A stretch of 64,000 bases of DNA from CAWUFC02 sp963921335 (GTDB lineage Bacteria; Pseudomonadota; Gammaproteobacteria; Pseudomonadales; Halieaceae). Positions 53,218 to 62,205 of this stretch are shown in pieces. The position numbers and the translations under genes were made by a program. Each line of letters opens with the position of its first letter. Position 1 is the stretch's first letter. The notes under the pieces were generated by a model, which saw only the letters and a list, made by a program, of their open reading frames with translations, was not told the origin of the DNA and ran no database searches. Location of the stretch: assembly GCA_963921335.3 (NCBI GenBank), contig CAWUFC020000001.1, forward strand, positions 1,674,001-1,738,000. Reading direction: 5' to 3'.

Positions 53218-53775
53218 ATGATTGACGATATCAAGGCCGAAGCGCGCGAGCGCATGGGCAAGAGCCTGGAGGCTCTCGGCCACAACTTTAACAAGATCCG
53301 CACCGGTCGGGCTCATCCCAGTCTGCTCGACGGCATTCGTCTGGAGTACTACGGCGCAGATACCCCTCTTAACCAGATGGCCAACATTTCTGTCGAAGAC
53401 GCTCGCACACTGGCGGTCACAGCCTGGGACAAGGCGATGGTGCCTGACATTGAAAAAGCGATTATGAAATCGGACCTTGGTCTGAACCCTGCGACTGCGG
53501 GCGAGGTAATCCGCATTCCCATGCCGCCCCTGACTGAGGAAACGCGCAAAGGCTACATCAAACAGGCTAAGGCCGAAGCGGAATCAGGGCGCGTGTCCGT
53601 GCGCAATGCCCGACGCGATGCGCTGTCGATGCTTAAAGAGCTCCTTAAGGACAAGGAGATTTCAGAGGACGAGGAACGTCGTGCCCAGGACGAAATTCAG
53701 AAAATTACTGACGCGTTTATTGCCGATGTAGAGAAAGCCCTGGCGGAGAAAGAAGCAGACCTGCTGGAAATCTAG
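53218..53775 (+). CDS. frr: Ribosome recycling factor
   Basis: RRF with EF-G splits terminated ribosomes. The 185-residue protein matches the E. coli length exactly. It shows KIRTGRAHPSLLDGI, NISVEDARTLAVTAWDK, and ETRKGYIKQAKAEAESGRVS. A GGGAG ribosome site precedes the ATG. Confidence 0.97.
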   Translation: MIDDIKAEARERMGKSLEALGHNFNKIRTGRAHPSLLDGIRLEYYGADTPLNQMANISVEDARTLAVTAWDKAMVPDIEKAIMKSDLGLNPATAGEVIRIPMPPLTEETRKGYIKQAKAEAESGRVSVRNARRDALSMLKELLKDKEISEDEERRAQDEIQKITDAFIADVEKALAEKEADLLEI

Positions 53776-53787
53776 GCCAGCAACGCC

Positions 53788-54498
53788 ATGGTTCCGCGAC
53801 ACATTGCGATCATTATGGACGGCAATAACCGTTGGGCTCGCCAGCGCTCCCTGCCAGGTCCCGCCGGTCATCGTGCCGGCGTGGAAGCTATACGCAACGT
53901 CTTGCGCGGCTGCCGTGATCACGGTGTAAAAGTACTCACACTGTTTGCATTTAGCAGCGAAAACTGGGGTAGGCCCCGGCCCGAAGTCCGTTACCTGATG
54001 GCCTTGTTCGCCCGTTATCTGCGCAATGAAACCCAGGAGCTTCACGCAGATGGCATACGCATTCGTTTTATCGGCGAGCGCGACCGATTTCCTGATCGTA
54101 TCCAGCAGCTCATCCAATCTGCAGAAACCCTGACCGCAGATAACGGCGAGACCACGTTGGTCATTGCGGCAGACTATGGCGGTCAATGGGATATCGCTGC
54201 TGCGGCGAGGCGTCTGGCTGAGAGGGTGCAGGCTGGTGATATCTCCAGCGATGCCATTACCCCGGATGCCATTGACAGAGAAATTTGTTTGTCAGACCTG
54301 CCGCGTCCCGATCTCTGTATCCGCACCGGGGGTGATCACAGGGTCAGTAACTTCATGTTGTGGCAGTTTGCTTACAGCGAACTTTATTTCACCGAAACCC
54401 TATGGCCAGATTTCAGCGAGGCGGATCTCGCTCTGGCCATTCAGGATTATGCCGGGCGAGAACGCCGGTTTGGAGTGCGTGGTGAGAGCCAGTCTTAA
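53788..54498 (+). CDS. uppS: Undecaprenyl diphosphate synthase
   Basis: UppS extends farnesyl diphosphate to C55 undecaprenyl diphosphate, the lipid carrier for peptidoglycan. The 236-residue cis-prenyltransferase has IAIIMDGNNRWARQR near the N-terminus, FAFSSENWGRP, and DLCIRTGGDHRVSNFMLWQ near the C-terminus. It overlaps cdsA by 17 nt. Confidence 0.96.
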   Translation: MVPRHIAIIMDGNNRWARQRSLPGPAGHRAGVEAIRNVLRGCRDHGVKVLTLFAFSSENWGRPRPEVRYLMALFARYLRNETQELHADGIRIRFIGERDRFPDRIQQLIQSAETLTADNGETTLVIAADYGGQWDIAAAARRLAERVQAGDISSDAITPDAIDREICLSDLPRPDLCIRTGGDHRVSNFMLWQFAYSELYFTETLWPDFSEADLALAIQDYAGRERRFGVRGESQS

Positions 54499-55318
54499 AC
54501 AGCGAATAGTGACAGGTGTCAGTCTGGCTGTTGCGCTCGTCGCGTCGGTGCTCTATGCGCCATTTACTGTCATTGCATTCATTTTTGGGGCCGCGATCCT
54601 CGTTGCCGCCTGGGAGTGGTCTCGGCTGGCCGGATACGAAGAGTCCTGGGCGCGTGTTGCCTACGCCTTTGTGGCTGGTCTGATCATGCTGGCGGTATAC
54701 AAACACAGCGGTTTCCCCGGCATTCCGCAGCTGGATATGGTGCAACCTATTTTAGGTCTGGCCTGTCTGTGGTGGTCAATCGCGCTGCTGTGGGTAATGA
54801 CCTACCCGGGTAGTGCGGCCTTCTGGAAGACGCGACCTATGCTGGGCCTGATCGGATTGCTTGTTCTGGTGCCGGCCTGGCTGGCAGTGATCTATGTCCT
54901 GCACAAGGCTGAAGGCCGCTGGTTGTTGCTATATTTGTTTGTGGTCGTCGCTGCCGCTGATATTGGCGCGTATTTCGCCGGCAAGCGCTTTGGTCGCCGC
55001 AAGCTCGCGTTGGCTGTTAGCCCCGGGAAGTCCTGGGAGGGTTTTTGGGGGGGATTGGCCGTTTGTGCCCTGTTGGCGATTGGCACGCACTACGCAGGCC
55101 TGGCAAGTTTGAGTTTGGAGGCCACGCTGGCGGTTGTGCTGATCACTGCACTGGCATCGGTGCTGGGTGATCTGGTCGAGAGCATGGTCAAACGTGAGAG
55201 TGGGGTCAAAGACAGCGGTACTATCTTGCCCGGCCACGGTGGACTGCTGGATCGTATCGACGGTCATACCGCAGCGGCTCCGGTGTTTGCGCTTGGAATC
55301 ATCCTGGCAGGTTTATAG
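54482..55318 (+). CDS. cdsA: Phosphatidate cytidylyltransferase
   Basis: CdsA makes CDP-diacylglycerol, the precursor of all phospholipids. The 278-residue polytopic protein ends with the CDP-alcohol-type signature: SVLGDLVESMVKRESGVKDS, followed by GTILPGHGGLLDRIDG. The GTG at 54482 is chosen because GGAG lies 6 nt upstream and the N-terminus MRASLKQRIVTGVSLA fits the family. A GTG at 54479 is the alternative, and longer upstream frames lie within uppS. Confidence 0.94.
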   Translation: MRASLKQRIVTGVSLAVALVASVLYAPFTVIAFIFGAAILVAAWEWSRLAGYEESWARVAYAFVAGLIMLAVYKHSGFPGIPQLDMVQPILGLACLWWSIALLWVMTYPGSAAFWKTRPMLGLIGLLVLVPAWLAVIYVLHKAEGRWLLLYLFVVVAAADIGAYFAGKRFGRRKLALAVSPGKSWEGFWGGLAVCALLAIGTHYAGLASLSLEATLAVVLITALASVLGDLVESMVKRESGVKDSGTILPGHGGLLDRIDGHTAAAPVFALGIILAGL

Positions 55319-55322
55319 ACCA

Positions 55323-56516
55323 GTGAGTCAGTCCATCCAGCAGGTTACGGTACTCGGTAGCACCGGCTCGATCGGGGTATCCACCCTGGATGTGATTGCC
55401 CGTCATCCCGATCGATTCCGGGTCTATGCCTTGACCGCTAACGCCAGTGTTGAGCCGATGCTGCAGCAGTGTCTTGAACACCGGCCCTCGTATGCCGTGA
55501 TGGCAGAAGAAAACGCTGCAGAGCGGTTGCGGGTGCTATTACAGGCTGAGGGCGCGGATACCGAGGTACTTGCGGCGTCCAGTGGCCTGGCCAGCGTTGC
55601 TTCGGATGCCGAAGTAGATGTGGTGATGGCGGCAATTGTGGGTGCAGCAGCTCTCGAGCCTACCCTGGCTGCTGCACACGCTGGCAAGCGGGTGCTACTG
55701 GCGAATAAAGAAGCACTGGTCATGGCTGGGCAGCTGTTCATGGATGCCGTTGCGAGCAGCAATGCGCTGCTGTTGCCGATCGACAGTGAGCACAACGCCA
55801 TTTTTCAATGCTTGCCGGTCGATGAGCAGGCCCGTCCTCAGCGGCATGGGCTTAACAAGATATTGCTGACCGCTTCCGGTGGCCCCTTTAGAGAGTGGTC
55901 GCTTGAGCAAATGCGAGAAGCCACCCCGGCGCAGGCCTGCGCGCATCCCAACTGGGATATGGGGAGAAAAATATCGGTGGACTCAGCCACCCTGATGAAC
56001 AAGGGGCTGGAGCTGATCGAGGCCTGTTGGCTGTTCGATGTGTCCGAATCCCTGGTGAAGGTCGTGGTGCATCCCCAGAGCATCATTCATTCCATGGTGC
56101 AATACAGTGATGGCAGCGTGCTGGCAGAGTTGGGTAATCCCGACATGCGCACACCCATTGCGTATGGATTGGGTTGGCCCGAGCGGATTGGCTCAGGGGT
56201 GGCTGATCTTGATATTATTAGCACCGGGCGGCTGGATTTTGCCGCCCCTGATATGGACCGGTTTCCGTGCCTGGCCCTGGCTCGGCAGGCTGCAGCGCGC
56301 GGAGAGACTGCGGCTGCGGTGCTAAATGCGGCCAACGAAGTTGCGGTGCAGGCATTTCTGGACGAGCAAATTGGCTTCGTCGATATTGCCCGGGTAAACG
56401 AGGAAGTGCTGGCGCGCGCCACTCTGACTGAACCGCTCGATTTGGCTGTTGTCCAACAAGCAGATCTTCAGGCCAGGGTATTGGCCGGGGACGTCATTCA
56501 ATCGCGGAGTAAGTGA
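55323..56516 (+). CDS. dxr: 1-deoxy-D-xylulose-5-phosphate reductoisomerase
   Basis: Dxr (IspC) makes methylerythritol phosphate, committing carbon to isoprenoids. The 397-residue protein has the NADPH motif VLGSTGSIGVSTLDVI, LLANKEALVMAG, the metal-binding LPIDSEHNAIFQ, and ASGGPFREWSLEQM. The GTG start at 55323 is 4 nt after the cdsA stop. The gene overlaps rseP as GTGA. Confidence 0.96.
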   Translation: MSQSIQQVTVLGSTGSIGVSTLDVIARHPDRFRVYALTANASVEPMLQQCLEHRPSYAVMAEENAAERLRVLLQAEGADTEVLAASSGLASVASDAEVDVVMAAIVGAAALEPTLAAAHAGKRVLLANKEALVMAGQLFMDAVASSNALLLPIDSEHNAIFQCLPVDEQARPQRHGLNKILLTASGGPFREWSLEQMREATPAQACAHPNWDMGRKISVDSATLMNKGLELIEACWLFDVSESLVKVVVHPQSIIHSMVQYSDGSVLAELGNPDMRTPIAYGLGWPERIGSGVADLDIISTGRLDFAAPDMDRFPCLALARQAAARGETAAAVLNAANEVAVQAFLDEQIGFVDIARVNEEVLARATLTEPLDLAVVQQADLQARVLAGDVIQSRSK

Positions 56517-57877
56517 GTAGTTTGGACCTGCTATATACCATTCTGGTGACACTGTTTACCCTCGCGGTGCTCGTGACCATTCACGAGTATGGACACTTCT
56601 GGGTAGCTCGCCGCTGTGGGGTCAAAGTAGAACGTTTTTCTATTGGCTTTGGTACGCCTTTGCTGCGCTGGCGTGATCGCCAGGACACAGAGTATGTGGT
56701 GGCCGCCATTCCACTGGGCGGCTACGTCAAAATGCTGGATGAGCGGGTTGACGAGGTCACACCCGGCATGGAGCACATGGCCTTCAACCGCAAGCACGTA
56801 TTGGCGCGCATTGCGATTGTCGCAGCTGGACCTCTTGCCAACCTGTTGTTGGCGGTGGTGGCCTACTGGTTTGTGTTTGTATCCGGCGAAAGCGGTGTGG
56901 CTCCCGTGATTAAAGCCGTGGAATCAGGTTCTGTGGCCCATGTAGCGGGTCTGGAGGCGGGTCAGGAAATTGTGGCGGTTGATGGCCACGATACGCCGAC
57001 CTGGCAGGCCGTCAACTTCCGATTGCTGGATCGCATCGGTGATACCGGCCCCATCAGCTTCTCCGTGCGCTACACCGATTCTGACCTGGTTTATGAATCC
57101 CGTGGCCAGTTGAACAGCTGGTTGGCCGGTGATGAGCAGCCTGACCTGATTGGCGGACTGGGTATTGAGATGTACCGGCCCGATGTGCCAGTGGTATTAG
57201 CTGACGTGGTGCCCGGTAGTCCAGCGGAGGCCAGTGGCTTGCGCAGTGGTGACGAAATCACCCATGCGGACGGCGAACGTCTGGAGCAATGGCCCGAGTG
57301 GGTGGACTATGTGCGGGCCCGTCCAGGAGAAAGTATCGCGATTGACGTGCTGCGTGATGACAGCAGCTTTACAACCAATATTACGCCCGCCAGTAAAACT
57401 GACGGTAATGGGCAGGAATACGGTCAGGTCGGTCTCAGCGTACAGATTCCCGCGTGGCCTGATCACATGTTGCGTGAATTCCACTACGGGCCAATTCAGG
57501 CCCTGGGCATGGCCACCCAGCGCACCTGGGATCTGGTGGTTTTCACCCTGAAATCCATCAAAAAGATGCTGACGGGGCTGATTTCACATAAAAACTTGAG
57601 TGGCCCCATAACCATTGCTAAAGTGGCCAGCGCTTCAGCTCAGTCGGGTCTAGAGGCCTTCGTGGCCTTCATGGCGTTGTTGAGCGTGAGTCTGGGGGTA
57701 TTGAATCTGTTGCCTGTCCCGGTTCTGGATGGCGGGCACCTGATGTATTACACAATAGAATTACTGGTGGGCCGCCCTGTGCCGATGAAGGTGCAGATGC
57801 TGGGCTACCAGGTGGGTCTTTTTATTATCGTGGGGGTGATGATGCTCGCCCTGTATAACGATTTTGCCCGCCTTTGA
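56513..57877 (+). CDS. rseP: Intramembrane site-2 protease RseP
   Basis: RseP cleaves membrane-bound anti-sigma factor RseA after DegS and removes signal peptides. The 454-residue protein has the zinc motif HEYGH in the first membrane helix (residues 23-27), two PDZ domains (about 105-185 and 200-285), and the LDG motif in PVPVLDGGHLMYY near residue 404. The GTG start overlaps the dxr stop. Confidence 0.95.
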   Translation: MSSLDLLYTILVTLFTLAVLVTIHEYGHFWVARRCGVKVERFSIGFGTPLLRWRDRQDTEYVVAAIPLGGYVKMLDERVDEVTPGMEHMAFNRKHVLARIAIVAAGPLANLLLAVVAYWFVFVSGESGVAPVIKAVESGSVAHVAGLEAGQEIVAVDGHDTPTWQAVNFRLLDRIGDTGPISFSVRYTDSDLVYESRGQLNSWLAGDEQPDLIGGLGIEMYRPDVPVVLADVVPGSPAEASGLRSGDEITHADGERLEQWPEWVDYVRARPGESIAIDVLRDDSSFTTNITPASKTDGNGQEYGQVGLSVQIPAWPDHMLREFHYGPIQALGMATQRTWDLVVFTLKSIKKMLTGLISHKNLSGPITIAKVASASAQSGLEAFVAFMALLSVSLGVLNLLPVPVLDGGHLMYYTIELLVGRPVPMKVQMLGYQVGLFIIVGVMMLALYNDFARL

Positions 57878-57898
57878 CAGGAACAATAACACGCTCTA

Positions 57899-60493
57899 AT
57901 GCGCCTTTTTGAACGCCTCACCCTGGTCCTTGTACTGAGTCTTGCCATGCTGGCCAGCCTGCCTGCGCGGGCGGAGTCCTTTATTGTTTCCGATATTCGG
58001 GTAGAGGGCCTGCAGCGTATCTCTGCCGGTACGGTTTTCGCGGCGGTTCCGCTGGCGGTGGGCGATCTCATCGACGAGCAGATTATCCGCCAGTCGGTCC
58101 GTTCCCTGTTCTCCACTGGTAACTTTGACGACATCCAGATTGGTCGTGACGGCAATGTGCTGGTGATCCTGGTGGCGGAACGCCCCAGTATTTCCGAGAT
58201 TGTCATTGAGGGTAACAAGGCCATCGAAACCGAGGCCCTGCTGGATGGCTTGAAAGGTGCCGGCCTGGCCGAGGGGCAGGTGTTCCAGCGCTCCACCCTC
58301 GAAGGCATGCAAATGGAACTGCAGCGCCAGTACGTGCAGCAGGGCCGATACGATGCCGCCATCGAAACCGATGTGATTCCTGAGCCGCGTAACCGGGTGT
58401 CGATCAACATCGACGTTGATGAAGGCACGGTAGCTGCCATCAAGCACATCAACATCGTCGGCAACCAGGTGTTTAAGGATAAAGATCTCGACGATCTGTT
58501 CGAGCTGAAAACCACCAACTGGTTGTCCTGGATCACCAGCGATGACAAGTACTCCCGAGAGAAGCTCAGCGGTGACCTGGAAACCCTGACTTCTTACTAC
58601 ATGGACCGCGGCTACCTGCAGTTTCGTATCGACTCCACCCAGGTATCTGTGACCCCCGAGAAAGACGCGGTCTATATCACCGCCAATATCACCGAGGGTG
58701 AAAAATACGTCGTGGATACGGTCGACCTGTCCGGCGACCTGGTGCTGCCAGAGGCGGACTTGCGCCGTTTCCTGATCGTTCGTGAAGGCCAGACCTTTTC
58801 ACAGCAACTGGTCACCAGTACCGAGGAATACCTGACCCAGCGACTGGGTAACGAGGGTTACAACTTTGCCAAGGTCACTGGGATTCCAGAGATCAACGAA
58901 GACGAAAAAACCGTGGCCATGAAGTTTTTCGTGGATCCGGGCAAGCGCACCTATGTGCGCCGCATTAGCTTCAAGGGCAATACCCGCACAGTTGACGAGG
59001 TACTGCGCCGTGAAATGCGCCAGATGGAGGGTGCACCGGCCTCTGCAGCTTCTATTGAATCCTCCCGTATCCGTCTGGAGCGTTTGGGTTTCTTCAAGCA
59101 GGCGACGGTAGAGACGCCGGAAGTGCCCGGTCACGATGACCTGATTGATGTGGAGTTTGAGGTTGAGGAGCAGTCCTCAGGCAGCATTGGAGCCAGTTTT
59201 GGCTACGCCCAGGGCACCGGCTTGATCCTCGGTGTGAATATCCAGCAGAACAACTGGCTGGGTACGGGCAAGCGAGTGGGCATTGGTCTCAACTCCTCCA
59301 GTTACCAGGACTTTTACAACTTCAGTTATACCAACCCCTATTACACCGAAGATGGTGTCAGCCGCGGTTTCAATATCTTCTACCGCGCCACCGATCTCTC
59401 GGAAGTGAATGTGGCCAGTTACACCACTGACACCTTTGCCGGAGCGATCAACTTCGGTTACCCGATCAAAGAGACTGAGCGACTCGGCTTTAGCCTGGGT
59501 ATTGGTCATACCGAGATTACCGCCGGTCGTTTTGCAGTGCAGGAGATCAAGGCCAGCCCAAGACTGCAAGAGGGCGTGGACTACTGGTTTGAGTCCCAGG
59601 AAGTAGGGGACGGCACCTACTTTGCACCGGAGGAAGTATTCCCGGTGGATACCCTGAGTATTGACCAGCTTACTTTGCCCAGTGAGCTCGGATTCCTGGA
59701 AAAAAATGGCGATGAGTTCCTTAACTGGACCATCACCACCAGCTGGAACCAGTCGACCCTGAACCGGGGCGTGAACGCGACCCGCGGTCTGTCCCAGGCG
59801 CTGGCGCTGGAAGTCTCCATGCCGGGCAGTGATCTGGAGTTCTATAAGCTGACCTATCGGGCCGAGTATTACATGCCCCTGTATCGCCAGCTGACACTCC
59901 GATTCCGCGGCCAGCTGGGGTATGGCGATGGTTTTGGCGATACCACCCAGCTGCCTTTCTACGAGCACTTCTATGCCGGTGGTTTCGGATCGGTGCGCGG
60001 TTACGAGAGCAACACCCTGGGTCCGCGCAGTACGCCGGCGCAACTGTATCGCCTGCGTCAGCCCGTGACCGAGATCGATGAAGACGGTGAGCCCACCGAG
60101 GTGGGTGGACCCGATGGCAGCCTCTTCGGTTATGTGGAGCAGGACGGCAAACTGGTGGTTGATGACGTGCTGGACGACCCTGATCCGTTTGGCGGAAATG
60201 TTCTGATGGAAGGCGGTATTGAGTTAATATTCCCGCTGCCGTTTATCAAAGATCAGCGCTCGATCCGTTCGGCATTTTTTGTAGACGCGGGTAACGTGTT
60301 CAACACCAAATGTAGTCCTGCGCAGATCAACTGCTTTGATGTGGATTTAGACGAGATACGCTATTCCGTCGGTGTGGGCGTGACCTGGATTACCGGTTTT
60401 GGCCCGATGACGTTCAGCCTGGCCAAGCCGCTGAACAAAGGCGAATTTGATGAAGACGAGCCCTTCCAGTTCACCCTGGGCAGAGGCTTCTAG
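57899..60493 (+). CDS. bamA: Outer-membrane protein assembly factor BamA
   Basis: BamA folds and inserts beta-barrel proteins into the outer membrane. The 864-residue protein has a signal peptide (cleaved after ARA), five POTRA domains (about 25-425), and a 16-strand barrel ending in the C-terminal Phe (TLGRGF). The lid-lock motif VRGY is at 699-702. It is about 54 residues longer than the 810-residue E. coli protein. Extra acidic, loop-like sequence is visible at about 551-605 and 724-767. It is followed by skp as in other gammaproteobacteria. Confidence 0.96.
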   Translation: MRLFERLTLVLVLSLAMLASLPARAESFIVSDIRVEGLQRISAGTVFAAVPLAVGDLIDEQIIRQSVRSLFSTGNFDDIQIGRDGNVLVILVAERPSISEIVIEGNKAIETEALLDGLKGAGLAEGQVFQRSTLEGMQMELQRQYVQQGRYDAAIETDVIPEPRNRVSINIDVDEGTVAAIKHINIVGNQVFKDKDLDDLFELKTTNWLSWITSDDKYSREKLSGDLETLTSYYMDRGYLQFRIDSTQVSVTPEKDAVYITANITEGEKYVVDTVDLSGDLVLPEADLRRFLIVREGQTFSQQLVTSTEEYLTQRLGNEGYNFAKVTGIPEINEDEKTVAMKFFVDPGKRTYVRRISFKGNTRTVDEVLRREMRQMEGAPASAASIESSRIRLERLGFFKQATVETPEVPGHDDLIDVEFEVEEQSSGSIGASFGYAQGTGLILGVNIQQNNWLGTGKRVGIGLNSSSYQDFYNFSYTNPYYTEDGVSRGFNIFYRATDLSEVNVASYTTDTFAGAINFGYPIKETERLGFSLGIGHTEITAGRFAVQEIKASPRLQEGVDYWFESQEVGDGTYFAPEEVFPVDTLSIDQLTLPSELGFLEKNGDEFLNWTITTSWNQSTLNRGVNATRGLSQALALEVSMPGSDLEFYKLTYRAEYYMPLYRQLTLRFRGQLGYGDGFGDTTQLPFYEHFYAGGFGSVRGYESNTLGPRSTPAQLYRLRQPVTEIDEDGEPTEVGGPDGSLFGYVEQDGKLVVDDVLDDPDPFGGNVLMEGGIELIFPLPFIKDQRSIRSAFFVDAGNVFNTKCSPAQINCFDVDLDEIRYSVGVGVTWITGFGPMTFSLAKPLNKGEFDEDEPFQFTLGRGF

Positions 60494-60522
60494 AAACTTA
60501 TTTGATTGACCTGGAGATAATT

Positions 60523-61050
60523 GTGTTTAAGTACCTGAGTATTGTGAGTATTGCCCTGGCCCTGAGTCTGGGTGGTCAGTTGGCCAGCGCCCAGGGGCGT
60601 GTAGCCGTGGTGAACCTCGAAGAAGCCATCCTGCAGACCGATGAAGCGCAACAGCGTCTCAATGGCCTGCGTACCCAGGATGACTATGTTGCAGACAAGG
60701 CCGAGCTGGATCGCCTGCAGGGCGAGCGCGAAGAGCTGATCAAGGAACTGCAGAATGATCTGGCTGTGATGAGCCCTGAGCAGCAGCAGGCTGCGCGCAA
60801 GCGCCTGGCCAACAAGAATGCAGACCTGGAGCACGTGCTGCGCAAGCTGCAGAAGTCTGAGCAGGAGCTGGGTCAGGCTCTGCTGCAGGAAATGACCCCC
60901 AAGGTGCAAGCGGTGCTGCGTGACCTGATCGCCAGTGAAGGCATTGGCCTGCTTTTGCAACGCAGTGCTGTTATTCATGCCGACAATGGGTATAGCATTA
61001 CTGCCAAGGTGACCGACAAGCTGAATCAGCAGGCCGCCGCTGCACAATAA
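60523..61050 (+). CDS. skp: Periplasmic chaperone Skp/OmpH
   Basis: Skp holds unfolded outer-membrane proteins in the periplasm. The 175-residue protein has a signal peptide (MFKYLSIVSIALALSLGGQL, cleaved near SAQ) and a long coiled coil (about 40-130), as expected for the trimeric jellyfish fold. The GTG at 60523 is chosen because the signal peptide starts there and GGAG lies about 8 nt upstream. fabZ follows after only 26 nt; the lpxD gene expected between them is absent. Confidence 0.92.
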   Translation: MFKYLSIVSIALALSLGGQLASAQGRVAVVNLEEAILQTDEAQQRLNGLRTQDDYVADKAELDRLQGEREELIKELQNDLAVMSPEQQQAARKRLANKNADLEHVLRKLQKSEQELGQALLQEMTPKVQAVLRDLIASEGIGLLLQRSAVIHADNGYSITAKVTDKLNQQAAAAQ

Positions 61051-61076
61051 GTGACATAGCGGGGAGGGGGAATCGC

Positions 61077-61511
61077 ATGATCATGGACGTGAACGAAGTT
61101 CGGGAGTATTTGCCTCACCGCTACCCGTTCCTGCTGGTCGATCGAGTCATTGAATTAAACTTGGGCGAATCCATTGTCGGCATCAAGAATGTCACCGTGA
61201 ATGAGCCCTTCTTCGACGGTCACTTCCCCGAGCAGCCGGTATTCCCCGGCGTTTTACTGGTAGAAGCCATGGCCCAGGTCTCGGGCATTCTCGGCTTCAA
61301 GACCATGGATAAAAAACCCGCCGACGGCTCTATTTACTACTTTGCCGGCGCTGACAAGTTGCGCTTCAAGCGGCCGGTAGTGCCCGGTGATCAGGTATTC
61401 CTGCGCTCCACCGTTCTGTCGGATCGCCGTGGCATCTGGAAGTTTGATGTTAGCGCCGATGTTGACGGCGAGATGTGTGCTTCCGCTACTATCCTCTGTG
61501 CAGATCGTTGA
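61077..61511 (+). CDS. fabZ: 3-hydroxyacyl-ACP dehydratase FabZ
   Basis: FabZ dehydrates 3-hydroxyacyl-ACP in fatty acid elongation. The 144-residue hotdog protein has the catalytic His in LPHRYPFLLVDRV and Glu in GVLLVEAMAQVSG. In other gammaproteobacteria it is sandwiched between lpxD and lpxA, which compete with it for hydroxyacyl-ACP. Here both neighbours are missing and it is flanked by skp and rnhB. GGGGAGGGGGA precedes the ATG. Confidence 0.96.
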   Translation: MIMDVNEVREYLPHRYPFLLVDRVIELNLGESIVGIKNVTVNEPFFDGHFPEQPVFPGVLLVEAMAQVSGILGFKTMDKKPADGSIYYFAGADKLRFKRPVVPGDQVFLRSTVLSDRRGIWKFDVSADVDGEMCASATILCADR

Positions 61512-61599
61512 TCTGCGGGCTGAAGCTTTTTGTTTTGGTAGTTCTTCGACCTGCCGGCTGAAGGCTCCTCTTTACTTTAGCTTTTCGTTGATCTGCTGA
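61506..61599. repeat. Imperfect repeats filling the fabZ-rnhB spacer
   Basis: CGTTGATCTGC occurs at 61506-61516, across the fabZ stop, and again at 61586-61596, just before the rnhB start. A diverged middle copy (CGACCTGCCGGCTGAAG, from 61547) parallels GATCTGCGGGCTGAAG of the first copy. The three units are about 38-42 nt apart. No gene is present. The spacer occupies the place of lpxA and lpxB. Confidence 0.65.
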
Positions 61600-62202
61600 A
61601 TGTCCCTGGACAGCGATCTCTTTACTCCATCATTTGATACCGAATTGCTGGCTGGCGTCGACGAGGTCGGCCGCGGTCCGCTGGCGGGTGATGTGGTCGC
61701 CGCCGCCGTTATTCTCGACCCCAACAGACCCATAGAAGGCCTGCGTGACTCAAAGAAGCTTACCGAGGCCAAGCGCGAAGAGTTGGCGGGGGAGATCCGT
61801 CACAGTGCGCTGGCCTGGGCATTGGGGCGAGCCAGCGTTGCCGAGATTGATGAGATCAATATCCTCCACGCCAGCATGCTGGCCATGCGGCGCGCTGTGG
61901 AAGCCCTGCAGCCCCAGCCTGAATACGTGCTGGTAGACGGCAATCAGCTACCCCAGTGGCCCTATCGTTCAGATGCTGTGGTGAAAGGGGATGACAAGGT
62001 GCCCGCTATCGCCGCTGCCTCCATTCTGGCCAAGGTTCAGCGAGACAATGAAATGGTTGAGCTGGATGCACGTTTTCCCGGTTATGGCCTGGCCAAGCAT
62101 AAGGGTTATCCCACCAAAGCCCATTTAAGTGCACTGAAAGAGCTGGGTGTCACAGAAATTCACCGTCGCTCCTTTGCCCCGGTCAAAGATTTGTTACCAT
62201 GA
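61600..62202 (+). CDS. rnhB: Ribonuclease HII
   Basis: RNase HII removes ribonucleotides from DNA and RNA-DNA hybrids. The 200-residue protein has LLAGVDEVGRGPLAGDVV with the first catalytic Asp-Glu pair, DSKKLTEAKR, VKGDDKVPAIAAASILAKV and GYPTKAH. The gene normally follows lpxB; here it follows fabZ after 88 nt. dnaE begins 3 nt downstream. Confidence 0.96.
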   Translation: MSLDSDLFTPSFDTELLAGVDEVGRGPLAGDVVAAAVILDPNRPIEGLRDSKKLTEAKREELAGEIRHSALAWALGRASVAEIDEINILHASMLAMRRAVEALQPQPEYVLVDGNQLPQWPYRSDAVVKGDDKVPAIAAASILAKVQRDNEMVELDARFPGYGLAKHKGYPTKAHLSALKELGVTEIHRRSFAPVKDLLP

Positions 62203-62205
62203 GTT

